Of a stretch of 32,209 nucleotides of DNA, positions 6,548 through 13,297 are shown in pieces (position 1 is the first letter of the stretch; each line of letters begins with the position of its first letter). A model generated the notes under the pieces. That model searched no databases. It had not been told where the DNA came from and saw only the letters and a list, made by a program, of their open reading frames with translations. The translations under genes and the position numbers were made by a program. Origin of the DNA: Candidatus Solibacter usitatus (lineage in GTDB: Bacteria; Acidobacteriota; Terriglobia; Bryobacterales; Bryobacteraceae); NCBI GenBank assembly GCA_016185465.1, contig JACPNO010000086.1, positions 1 through 32,209 of the forward strand, read 5' to 3'.

Positions 6548-7975
6548 TCAACCGTCCGCCCGTCCGCTCAAAAGTCGTTGATACAGATTCGAATACGCTG
6601 CCGCCGACGCCTGCCAGGAAAAGTCTTTACCCATCCCCAGCCGCATTCTGGCGGTCCAACTTTCCCGGTCCGAGAAGGCTGCCGCAGCCGCCCGCGTGGC
6701 TTGTAGCAAGGCCCAGGCCGACGGCTCGTGGAACTTAAACCCTGTATCCTCATCGATAGTATCATCAAGGCCGCCGGTAGAGCGAACCACCGGGACGGTC
6801 CCATAACGCAAGCTATACATCTGGTTCAAGCCGGAAGGCTCATAGCGGCTGGGCATCAGGAAAATATCGGCGCCGGCCTCGATCTTGTGGGCGAGCGTTT
6901 CGTCGTATCCGAGGTGGACCTGAATGCGGCCCGGATGCGCGGCGGCAACTTTGACAAGCCCCGCTTCCAGGTCTGCCTCGCCTTTCCCCAGCACGGCAAG
7001 ATACAGATCGTCGGCAGCCAGCGCATCGGCGATCTTGACGATCAAATCGGCGCCCTTCTGCGACGCGAGGCGTGAAACCACGCCCAGCAGCGGCCGATCG
7101 ATCGCGGCTTCGTCAAGCCCGAGCGTGCGAATCAGATCCAGCTTGCAGGCGCGCTTGCCGCTCAAATCGTCAGGCCCGTAGTGCGCCGCGATGTGAGGAT
7201 CGGTTGCGGGATTCCACTGGCTATAGTCCACGCCATTCAGAATTCCGTGCAGCACGCTGCTGCGCGCGCGCAATACGCCATCGAGCCCGAAGCCATATTC
7301 CGGGGTTTGAATCTCCAGCGCATAACGGGCGCTGACGGTGCTGAGGGCGTCGCTGAAGTTGAGGCCGCCTTTCATGAAGCTGACGTCGCCGAAAAACTCA
7401 ATGCCGCCGGGATGAAACACGCCGCGGTCCAAACCCACCTGGGCCAGCGCATCGGGGGCGAAGATGCCCTGATAGCCGAGATTGTGAATAGTGAACAGGG
7501 TGCGAACGCCAATGAATGTCGGGTCGCGCGCGAAAGTTGTTTTCAGATATACCGGCGCCAGGCCGCTTTGCCAATCGTGGCAATGCAGAATCCGCGGGCG
7601 AAAGATGCCGCGCATCATTTCGAGCGCCGCGCGCGCGAGCACCGCAAAGCGGACGGCGTTATCCGGAAAGTCGCCCTTGGCGTTGCCGTAATAGCCATCG
7701 CGGTCGTAGAGCGCCGGGCAGTCGGCAAAATAAAAGGTGGCCCCGGCCTGGATGCGGTAAAGCGTCACCCGGTAATTGGAGCCCGCCAGCCAGATGGGAA
7801 AGTCGCCGGCGCGCTGCGCGGCGTCGATCGGGATGCCACGGTAGCGCGGCAGCAGGACCGCCGCCTCCACGCCCAACGGAGCCAGCGCCGCGGGAAGGGA
7901 ACCCAGGACATCGGCCAAGCCGCCGGTTTTGGCAAAGGGCGCCGCCTCCGACGCGACCATCAGGATTTTCGTCAT
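6548..7975 (-). CDS. glgA: Glycogen synthase (ADP-glucose glucosyltransferase, GT5)
   Basis: A 475-residue glycosyltransferase that extends alpha-1,4-glucan from ADP-glucose. The N-terminal KILMVASEAAPFAKTGGLADVLGSLP carries the KTGGL motif that binds ADP-glucose. Further blocks are LFTIHNLGYQG, GILNGVDYSQWNPATDP, GVVSRLASQKGADLI and the C-terminal FLMPSRYEPSGLNQMYSLRYGTVPVVRSTGGLDDTI with the retaining-GT EPSG motif. The start at 7975 is chosen because family members begin at this beta strand; in-frame codons at 7996 and 8011 would add up to 12 atypical residues, and none has a clear ribosome site. No other glycogen gene is in the window. The gene diverges from the TPR lipoprotein gene at 8047. 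Confidence 0.95.
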   Translation of the reverse strand: MTKILMVASEAAPFAKTGGLADVLGSLPAALAPLGVEAAVLLPRYRGIPIDAAQRAGDFPIWLAGSNYRVTLYRIQAGATFYFADCPALYDRDGYYGNAKGDFPDNAVRFAVLARAALEMMRGIFRPRILHCHDWQSGLAPVYLKTTFARDPTFIGVRTLFTIHNLGYQGIFAPDALAQVGLDRGVFHPGGIEFFGDVSFMKGGLNFSDALSTVSARYALEIQTPEYGFGLDGVLRARSSVLHGILNGVDYSQWNPATDPHIAAHYGPDDLSGKRACKLDLIRTLGLDEAAIDRPLLGVVSRLASQKGADLIVKIADALAADDLYLAVLGKGEADLEAGLVKVAAAHPGRIQVHLGYDETLAHKIEAGADIFLMPSRYEPSGLNQMYSLRYGTVPVVRSTGGLDDTIDEDTGFKFHEPSAWALLQATRAAAAAFSDRESWTARMRLGMGKDFSWQASAAAYSNLYQRLLSGRADG

Positions 7976-8046
7976 GAAAGGTGAAACGCTTGCCATAATA
8001 GCAGGCCGCAAACTACGCTAGACTGTAGGGTCCAAGGCAGGAACTC

Positions 8047-9522
8047 TTGAGGCGATTCTTCATTCCGGCCGTGCTGTGGCTGTTGGCGGCGGGCTGTGCG
8101 GGCGCGGCCGAGCACGGTCAACTCGACGCCAGTCCAGGTCTGTTCACGGTGCTGGCAGCCATCAACGCAGCTGGTTACGATGCCGAGCTGGCCTCGCCCA
8201 ACAACCATGCAATGCGCGCCCAGGTGCGCCAGGCTTTGGCTGCCTCCAACGCACCCGTCCTCAAGGAATTGCAGAGCTTCTTCGCCGCCCATCGCCAGCA
8301 AAATGCAACCGCCGAATTAAGCCAATACGTCTCGCTCGCCCTTTCCACCACCGGGCCGCCGGACTTCAACCTGCGCCTCAAATCGACGCAAATCCCGCCC
8401 GACGTGCAGCCGCTGCAGGATATGCTTCCCCTGCTGCAGACCTTTTATGTGGAAGCCCGCATCGACAAGCTGTGGCTCCAGGCGCAGCCGGCTTTCGACG
8501 AAGTCATCGCGCGCTACCAGCAGCCGCTGTCGCAGGCGATTCTGCAAGTGAACGCCTACCTGCGCAATCCCACCAGCGGTTATCTGGGCCGCCGTTTTCA
8601 GGTTTATCTGGATGTGCTGGGCGCGCCCAACCAGGTGCAAACGCGCAGCTACGCGGATGACTATATAGTGGTGGTAACGGCATCGGCCGAGCCGCGCGTG
8701 GATGACGTGCGCCACGCCTACCTGCATTATCTGCTCGACCCGCTGGCCACGAAATACGGCATGGATCTGTTGAAAAAAAGGTCGCTCCTCGATCTGGCGC
8801 AACCGGCGCCTGCGCTCGACGCTGCTTACAAATCGGACTTCCTGCTGCTAACCACCGAGAGCCTGATCAAAGCCATCGAAACCCGTTTGCCGGGCAGTAA
8901 GACGCGGGTGGACGAGGCCCTGCGCGAGGGTTATATTCTCACGCCGTTTTTCTCCGAACAGCTGCTGGACTTTGAAAAAGCGCCGGATGCCATGCGCCTG
9001 GCATTTCCGGAAATGGTGAAGCGGCTGAATTCCGCGGCCGAAATCAAGCGCCTGGCCGGAGTCGAGTTTTCCGCCAAAGCCCGCGAGCGGGCCGCCAAGG
9101 TCGCCGAGCGCCCCGCTGAGCCGGCGGTGCGCGTGAATCCGACGCTGGAAGAAGCCGAGCGGCTGTACAAGAATCGCGACTTGGAAGGCGCCAAGCAGGC
9201 GTACCTGCGTCTCCTCAAAGAGACTGACGACCAGCCGCTGCACGCGCGCGCCTATTATGGATTGGCGCGGGTGGCGGTGCTGCAGAAGGATCCCGAAACC
9301 GGCGACCGGCTTTTCCGAAAAGTGTTGGAATGTTCCCCCGAGCCTGACGTGAAAGCGTGGGCGCTGGTGTATCTGGGCCGCCTCTCGGATATCGCCGGAG
9401 AACGCAGTCAGGCGGAGTCGCACTATCAGAACGCGCTGGCTGTGAAGGGCGATTCAGCCGCCGCCGCGCGCGGCGCAGCCGAGAAGGGTATGCGCGAAAT
9501 AGCTTCGAAACAACCAAACTGA
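8047..9522 (+). CDS. Exported TPR protein (possible lipoprotein)
   Basis: A 491-residue protein starting at a TTG at 8047, supported by a purine-rich AGGCAGGAA upstream. The N-terminus MRRFFIPAVLWLLAAGCAGAAEH is a signal peptide. Cys17 in LAAGC could be lipidated, or signal peptidase I could cut after AGA. Residues about 25-350 form a helical domain I do not recognise (for example FEKAPDAMRLAFPEMVKRLN). From about 375 there are TPR-like repeats: EEAERLYKNRDLEGAKQAYLRLL, ARAYYGLARVAVLQKDPETGDRLFRKVL and WALVYLGRLSDIAGERSQAESHYQNAL. A second exported TPR protein follows after 15 bases and then rnc, so these form one plus-strand run. The role is probably scaffolding in the periplasm; no enzyme motif is seen. 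Confidence 0.82.
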   Translation: MRRFFIPAVLWLLAAGCAGAAEHGQLDASPGLFTVLAAINAAGYDAELASPNNHAMRAQVRQALAASNAPVLKELQSFFAAHRQQNATAELSQYVSLALSTTGPPDFNLRLKSTQIPPDVQPLQDMLPLLQTFYVEARIDKLWLQAQPAFDEVIARYQQPLSQAILQVNAYLRNPTSGYLGRRFQVYLDVLGAPNQVQTRSYADDYIVVVTASAEPRVDDVRHAYLHYLLDPLATKYGMDLLKKRSLLDLAQPAPALDAAYKSDFLLLTTESLIKAIETRLPGSKTRVDEALREGYILTPFFSEQLLDFEKAPDAMRLAFPEMVKRLNSAAEIKRLAGVEFSAKARERAAKVAERPAEPAVRVNPTLEEAERLYKNRDLEGAKQAYLRLLKETDDQPLHARAYYGLARVAVLQKDPETGDRLFRKVLECSPEPDVKAWALVYLGRLSDIAGERSQAESHYQNALAVKGDSAAAARGAAEKGMREIASKQPN

Positions 9523-9537
9523 AGGGAGTAATTTTTC

Positions 9538-10326
9538 ATGAATCGATTTCTCATCGCCGCCGTCCTGACCCTGGTGACAAGCCTGGGGCTGATGGCGCAG
9601 AAAAAGGTCTCGAAGGGCGAATACGAAGGTTACGTGGCGATGCACCAGGCTACGGACGCCGATTCCCGGATCAAAGCCGCGGAGGCCTTCCTGGCAAAGT
9701 ATTCAGATAGTCAATTCAAGGCCGAAGCTTTCTACATGATCGCGATATCTTACGAGACCAAGGGCGACAACGCGAAAGCCATGGCCTATGCCGATCAGAG
9801 CGTGACCGCCGATCCCAAGTTTTACCGATCCTTGCTGTTCATGGCTAAGTCGACGGTAGCCAAGACGCGTGAATTCGATTTGGACAAGGAAGAAAAGCTC
9901 ACCCGGGCGGAAAAATACGCAACCGACGCGATCGCGCTGGCCCTGGCCGCGCCTAAACCCAATCCGCAAGTTCCCGATGCGCAATGGGAAGGAATCAAGA
10001 AGGACTTCGCGGCCGAAGGGCACCTGGCGCTGGGCATGGCGGCGGTGGTACGTAAGAAGTACGACGTGGCGATTAAGGAATACCTGGCCTCGATCGAGCT
10101 CGGCAGCAGTGCGGACGCAGCCACCATGGTTCGCCTGACGCAGGCGTACAATCTGGCGGGCAAGTATGATGATGCGACCACCATGGCCAACAAAATCCTT
10201 GCCATGCCGGACGCTCCGGCGAATATCAAGTCGTTCGCGCAAGCCGAGCGCGCTCGCGCCGCCCAGGGTAAGGCGGGACCTGCCAAGCCGGCCGACCCCA
10301 AGCCCGCCGAAACCAAACAGCCGTAA
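9538..10326 (+). CDS. Secreted TPR protein
   Basis: A 262-residue protein with signal peptide MNRFLIAAVLTLVTSLGLMAQ and a clear GAAGGGAG ribosome site at 9522-9529. The mature part holds TPR units: DSRIKAAEAFLAKYSDSQFKAEAFYMIAISYETKGDNAKAMAYADQSV, EGHLALGMAAVVRKKYDVAIKEYLASIEL and AATMVRLTQAYNLAGKYDDATTMANKIL. A Lys/Pro/Ala-rich tail follows (AGPAKPADPKPAETKQP). Small exported TPR proteins of this type are common in acidobacteria, and no specific function can be assigned. It sits between the larger exported TPR protein and rnc, with 15 and 11 base gaps. Confidence 0.85.
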   Translation: MNRFLIAAVLTLVTSLGLMAQKKVSKGEYEGYVAMHQATDADSRIKAAEAFLAKYSDSQFKAEAFYMIAISYETKGDNAKAMAYADQSVTADPKFYRSLLFMAKSTVAKTREFDLDKEEKLTRAEKYATDAIALALAAPKPNPQVPDAQWEGIKKDFAAEGHLALGMAAVVRKKYDVAIKEYLASIELGSSADAATMVRLTQAYNLAGKYDDATTMANKILAMPDAPANIKSFAQAERARAAQGKAGPAKPADPKPAETKQP

Positions 10327-10337
10327 CCGGCAACGCT

Positions 10338-11072
10338 ATGCGCGCGGATCTGGAGTCTCTCGAGATCGCGATCGGCCACCGGTTTACGAATCGAGAGATT
10401 CTGGAGCGGGCTCTCACGCATCGCTCCCATGTTCATGAAAAAGGCCCGCCCCCCACGGATGGCGTGCCTTTTTGCGATAACGAGCAGTTGGAATTTCTGG
10501 GCGACGCCGTGCTCGGCTTCCTGGTGAGCGAAGCTCTGGTCGCGCGCTTTCCGGATTATTCCGAAGGCCGCCTGTCCAAGCTGAAGGCCCACATCGTGAG
10601 CGCCGCGCACTTGCACGGCGTGGCCGAAGGGCTGCAACTGGGCTCTTATTTGCAGCTCGGACGTGGCGAAGAATTATCCGGCGGCCGCTCTAAACGCACG
10701 CTGCTGGTGGATTCACTCGAAGCCCTGATGGCCGCGCTTTATCTGGATGCCGGCATCGGCCGGGTGCGTGAATTCGTCAGCCGGTTGGTGGTGGGCGCGG
10801 GCGCCGGCGAGTCCCTCGGTGAGGACCGGCTGCCTGAGAGCTTCACCGATTTCAAGAGCGCGCTGCAGGAATTGGCTCGCGCCCGCAAGTTGCCGCTGCC
10901 CCGCTACGTGACGGTTCGCGAGCGCGGCCCGGAACATTCCAAGACGTTCACCGTCGAGGCGCGCGTGGGCAAGGGGTTCGTCGGACAGGCGGAAGGTTAT
11001 TCCAAGAAGAGCGCCGCCCAAAAGGCCGCGCGCGGCGTGTTCGAGCAGCTCACGGCTCAGCCTGAGGTTTGA
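10338..11072 (+). CDS. rnc: Ribonuclease III
   Basis: A 244-residue double-strand-specific endoribonuclease that processes rRNA precursors and structured mRNAs. The RNase III signature NEQLEFLGDAVLG is at about 48-60, and the second catalytic carboxylates are in LLVDSLEALMAALYLDAG at about 120-137. The C-terminal dsRNA-binding domain runs from about 170 (DFKSALQELARARKLPLPRYVTV to YSKKSAAQKAARGVFEQL). The length is normal. Its stop lies a single base from the stop of the convergent TPR-SET gene, so no terminator fits between them. Confidence 0.96.
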   Translation: MRADLESLEIAIGHRFTNREILERALTHRSHVHEKGPPPTDGVPFCDNEQLEFLGDAVLGFLVSEALVARFPDYSEGRLSKLKAHIVSAAHLHGVAEGLQLGSYLQLGRGEELSGGRSKRTLLVDSLEALMAALYLDAGIGRVREFVSRLVVGAGAGESLGEDRLPESFTDFKSALQELARARKLPLPRYVTVRERGPEHSKTFTVEARVGKGFVGQAEGYSKKSAAQKAARGVFEQLTAQPEV

Positions 11073-11073
11073 G

Positions 11074-12690
11074 TTACTTCACGTTGATCGTGCCCCGGCA
11101 GTTGGCCGCGCCGCAGCGGCACGGTACTCGCGTCCCTTTTTTCGAAAACTTGTAGTCCAGAAAAAGTTCTTCACCGGCGTTGATCTGGCGTTTGCTGAAA
11201 TAGAGAATTTGGCCATGGAGCCTGCGAACCCTGATGTTGGGATCACAGCAGTGGTTGACGTACTGCGCGCCGCTGCCGCCGACGTGTCCATCAATCGCCC
11301 AATGCTTGTCCAGGCGGAACAGATAGTGAAGTTTGCGCCCGGCGCGAAGGTTGGCCTCGGAGTGAGTAAGCCGCTCGCCGGTATATTCGATCACTTCCTT
11401 GCCGGCGGGAATGGTTTCCTCGGCAAACAGACCCCAGCGATGGATTCTGGACGGCCGCACCGCTAAGCGAAATCGCGCCACTTTAGGATTGACTTTGCGT
11501 TTCCCGGCTTGGGCGGCGGTGGTCTTCAGATCCGTTTGAATCCGCTTGGCGCGCCTTTCCGCGGCGGCGGCTTCGGCCTGCAGCAGGCGCGCGTAATTCA
11601 CCAGCGCGGTGGCCACGTGGGGGTGCGCTGCCCCCAGGTTGCTTTCAAAAATTGCCAGAACGCGCTCGTAAATCGGCCTGGCTTCGGAGAACCGCTCCAG
11701 CGTTCGGTAGAAGACACCCAGGTTGTTGAGGGTCGTGGCCACATCGGGGTGGTTGGGTCCCAGGTGTTTTTCCTTAATCGCGAGGACACGCTTGTAGAGC
11801 AGCTCGGGCTTTACCGCGTCGCCCTGAGCGTGATGCAATGCCGCCAGGTCATTCAAGGTCGAGGCAATTTCCGGGTGATTGCGCCCGTAAGTCTTTTCGC
11901 CGATAGCAATGGCGCGCCGATAGAGCGATTCCGCTTCCGGATATTTCTTCAGGCCTCCCAGGATTGCCCCTAATAAAGACAAGTCCGCAGCCAGGTCCGG
12001 ATGATTCGGGCTGAGAGCGCGTTGGCGAACCTGCAATGCCCGGCGGGCGAAGGGCTCAGCGGCGGCGTGGCGTCCGCGCTCATGTTCGAGCGCGCCTAAA
12101 TTATGGTACGCGCCGGCGACTTGCGGATGACCGGCGCCCCAGGCCTTTCTGGCAATGGCGAGGGAGCGCTGGTACCGCTCGGCTGCCTGGCGAAAGCGCC
12201 CTTGCGATCGAAACAGAAGCGCCTGTTTATTCAGCAGGGTCGCAAGATAGGGATGGCGGGCGCCAAGGGTTTGTTCGGCCAGAGCCAGCGCGCGCTGGTA
12301 CAGAGGCTGGGCCTCTTGCAACCTGTCCTGCCTGCGGTAAAGATCGGCCACGCTGCTAAGGATTTGGATGTGAAGGGTGTCGATATCCACGCTGCGCTCC
12401 GACGTTTGGGCGATATCGAGCGAACGCAGATAGAGTTTTTCGGCTTGTTCGGGCTCCGCCTGGTGCTGGTAGGTGCTGGCCAGGGTGTGAAGCACATTGG
12501 CGACGTCAGGGTGCTTAGGGCCGAGGGTGGATTCTAGAATTCGGAGGGAACGGAGGCAGAGGGGCCGGGCTTTGAGGTGCTTGCCTTGGGCGCAATAGGA
12601 AGCCGCGGCGTCGTGGAGGCGGTTTGCCAGCTCCAGCAGGTCGCGGCTTCTCGATGTGTTTGCGTCATGTGTTTTCTTTGCCTGCGGCAC
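11074..12690 (-). CDS. Kinesin-light-chain-like TPR protein fused to a SET methyltransferase domain
   Basis: A 538-residue cytosolic protein without signal peptide. Residues about 18-375 are TPR_12-type repeats of about 42 residues, each closing with 'LGxxHPxVAxxLxNLAxLY' (for example EKHLGPNHPDVATTLNNLGVFY). A basic linker, 377-405, joins them to a SET domain at about 406-516: RIHRWGLFAEETIPAG (SAM-binding loop), EVIEYTGE, AQYVNHCCDPN (the NHS/CxxPN pseudoknot) and GEELFLDYKF with the catalytic tyrosine. A post-SET CRCGAANCRG supplies three zinc cysteines (524, 526, 531). All hallmark residues of an active protein-lysine methyltransferase are present. The start is a GTG at 12690, the first available in frame; the ribosome site is poor. 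Two lysine-rich microprotein genes end 47 bases upstream on the same strand, behind a sigma-54 promoter, and are candidate substrates or ligands of the TPR platform. Confidence 0.9.
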   Translation of the reverse strand: MPQAKKTHDANTSRSRDLLELANRLHDAAASYCAQGKHLKARPLCLRSLRILESTLGPKHPDVANVLHTLASTYQHQAEPEQAEKLYLRSLDIAQTSERSVDIDTLHIQILSSVADLYRRQDRLQEAQPLYQRALALAEQTLGARHPYLATLLNKQALLFRSQGRFRQAAERYQRSLAIARKAWGAGHPQVAGAYHNLGALEHERGRHAAAEPFARRALQVRQRALSPNHPDLAADLSLLGAILGGLKKYPEAESLYRRAIAIGEKTYGRNHPEIASTLNDLAALHHAQGDAVKPELLYKRVLAIKEKHLGPNHPDVATTLNNLGVFYRTLERFSEARPIYERVLAIFESNLGAAHPHVATALVNYARLLQAEAAAAERRAKRIQTDLKTTAAQAGKRKVNPKVARFRLAVRPSRIHRWGLFAEETIPAGKEVIEYTGERLTHSEANLRAGRKLHYLFRLDKHWAIDGHVGGSGAQYVNHCCDPNIRVRRLHGQILYFSKRQINAGEELFLDYKFSKKGTRVPCRCGAANCRGTINVK

Positions 12691-12716
12691 AAGTCGTGTC
12701 CAATAACCGTGCCATT

Positions 12717-12741
12717 CTAGCCTATTCCGGGCTGCGGCTAG
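12717..12741 (-). other. Small hairpin between microprotein B and the TPR-SET gene
   Basis: CTAGCC at 12717-12722 pairs with GGCTAG at 12736-12741 across a 13-base loop. The distal arm contains the TAG stop of microprotein B. It could be an RNA processing or partial-attenuation element that lets the microproteins outnumber the methyltransferase. The stem is short and may be chance. Confidence 0.25.
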
Positions 12742-12863
12742 CTATGCTTGAAGTGGCCGGCGCGGACGGCGGACTTCACTTTCAGGTTCTTGCTGTCGCG
12801 AACCAACGTCTCGCGGCGGCTCAGGCTTTCCATTTCGGCGTTGAGGTTGATCTTGGTCGTCAT
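12738..12863 (-). CDS. Microprotein B (41 aa), tandem paralogue
   Basis: ATG at 12861-12863 to TAG at 12738-12740, preceded by AAAGGAGAA with about seven bases of spacing, an excellent ribosome site. The 41-residue product begins MTTKINLNAEMESLSRRETL and continues VRDSKNLKVKSAVRAG, then ends HFKHS. It shares 35 of its first 36 residues with microprotein A upstream; only the C-terminal tail differs. Five lysines and four arginines give it a strong positive charge. It has no signal peptide, membrane segment or recognised domain. Near-identical DNA could mean recent duplication, but the conserved ribosome site and the intact frames of both copies support real genes. It sits 47 bases before the TPR-SET gene and shares its transcription direction. 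Confidence 0.8.
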   Translation of the reverse strand: MTTKINLNAEMESLSRRETLVRDSKNLKVKSAVRAGHFKHS

Positions 12864-13041
12864 TTTCGTTTCTCCTTTGTCCAGCAGTGACTAGAGGGTT
12901 TTCAAGTTCATGCGGCCGGCGCGGACGGCGGACTTCACTTTCAGGTTCTTGCTGTCGCGAACCAACGTCTCGCGGCGGCTCAGGTTTTCCATCTCGGCGT
13001 TCAGGTTGATCTTGGTTGTCATTTTCTTTTCTCCTTTGTCC
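12755..13041. repeat. Tandem duplication of a 128-base unit carrying the microprotein genes
   Basis: Bases 12755-12882 and 12914-13041 are the same sequence with five differences (about 96% identity), offset by 159 bases. Each unit holds a ribosome site and the first 36 codons of a microprotein. The 31 bases between the units, and those after the second, are unrelated, so each copy has its own stop and C-terminal tail. Confidence 0.9.
12891..13022 (-). CDS. Microprotein A (43 aa), first gene after a sigma-54 promoter
   Basis: ATG at 13020-13022 to TAG at 12891-12893, with AAAGGAGAA just upstream. The 43-residue product begins MTTKINLNAEMENLSRRETL, continues VRDSKNLKVKSAVRAG and ends RMNLKTL. 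It differs from microprotein B by one residue (N13 versus S13) in the first 36 and then has its own tail. The basic, helix-compatible sequence has no secretion signal. Its promoter-proximal position, about 28 bases after the predicted sigma-54 transcription start, makes it the lead gene of a likely microprotein A - microprotein B - TPR-SET operon. The conserved body with a variable end resembles precursor peptides, but no cleavage motif, Cys or Ser/Thr-rich core is evident. Function unknown. Confidence 0.8.
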   Translation of the reverse strand: MTTKINLNAEMENLSRRETLVRDSKNLKVKSAVRAGRMNLKTL

Positions 13042-13060
13042 CTAAGGACACCCTCACTAA

Positions 13061-13077
13061 TGCAAGCCCCGTGCCAA
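13061..13077 (-). promoter_or_regulatory. Sigma-54 (RpoN) -24/-12 promoter of the microprotein/TPR-SET operon
   Basis: Read on the minus strand the site is TTGGCACGGGGCTTGCA, matching YTGGCACGRNNNTTGCW at every specified position, with GG and GC ten bases apart. Transcription would start near 13050, leaving a leader of about 28 bases that contains the ribosome site of microprotein A. Confidence 0.85.
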
Positions 13078-13150
13078 AAGCCTAAAATCGCGGATTGTTT
13101 GGTAAGTGCCGCTGTTTCAATGCCAGCCCAATGGCGAGCGGCGGCCGTTC

Positions 13151-13185
13151 TATCTGATCGGATAAAATCCCTAACTGATCGGATA
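13151..13185. promoter_or_regulatory. Paired upstream activator repeats for the sigma-54 promoter
   Basis: CTGATCGGATA occurs at 13154-13164 and 13175-13185, exactly 21 bases apart, so the copies face the same side of the helix. The first is part of TATCTGATCGGATA, a near palindrome (TATC-n-GATC-n-GATA). Lying about 100-135 bases upstream of the predicted start, they fit the placement of enhancer-binding-protein sites. The rest of 13078-13297 shows no gene. Confidence 0.55.
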
Positions 13186-13297
13186 GCCTGGAGACGCTAT
13201 AGCCAACAAAACGAGCATCGGTCCCTCTGAAATCACTGGATTGTCGCCGGCGTTCTTGGCGGCAGATTAAGACCGGCTGCGGCGCTTTGAGCCGAAG

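Noticed and set aside
7181-7984. 267-residue open frame opposite glgA
   Set aside because: Shadow of glgA; no domain and no ribosome site.
12755-13041. Possible start of a CRISPR array or satellite repeat
   Set aside because: Only two units of 128 bases, each holding a coding frame with a ribosome site; no spacers. No CRISPR array was found elsewhere in the window.
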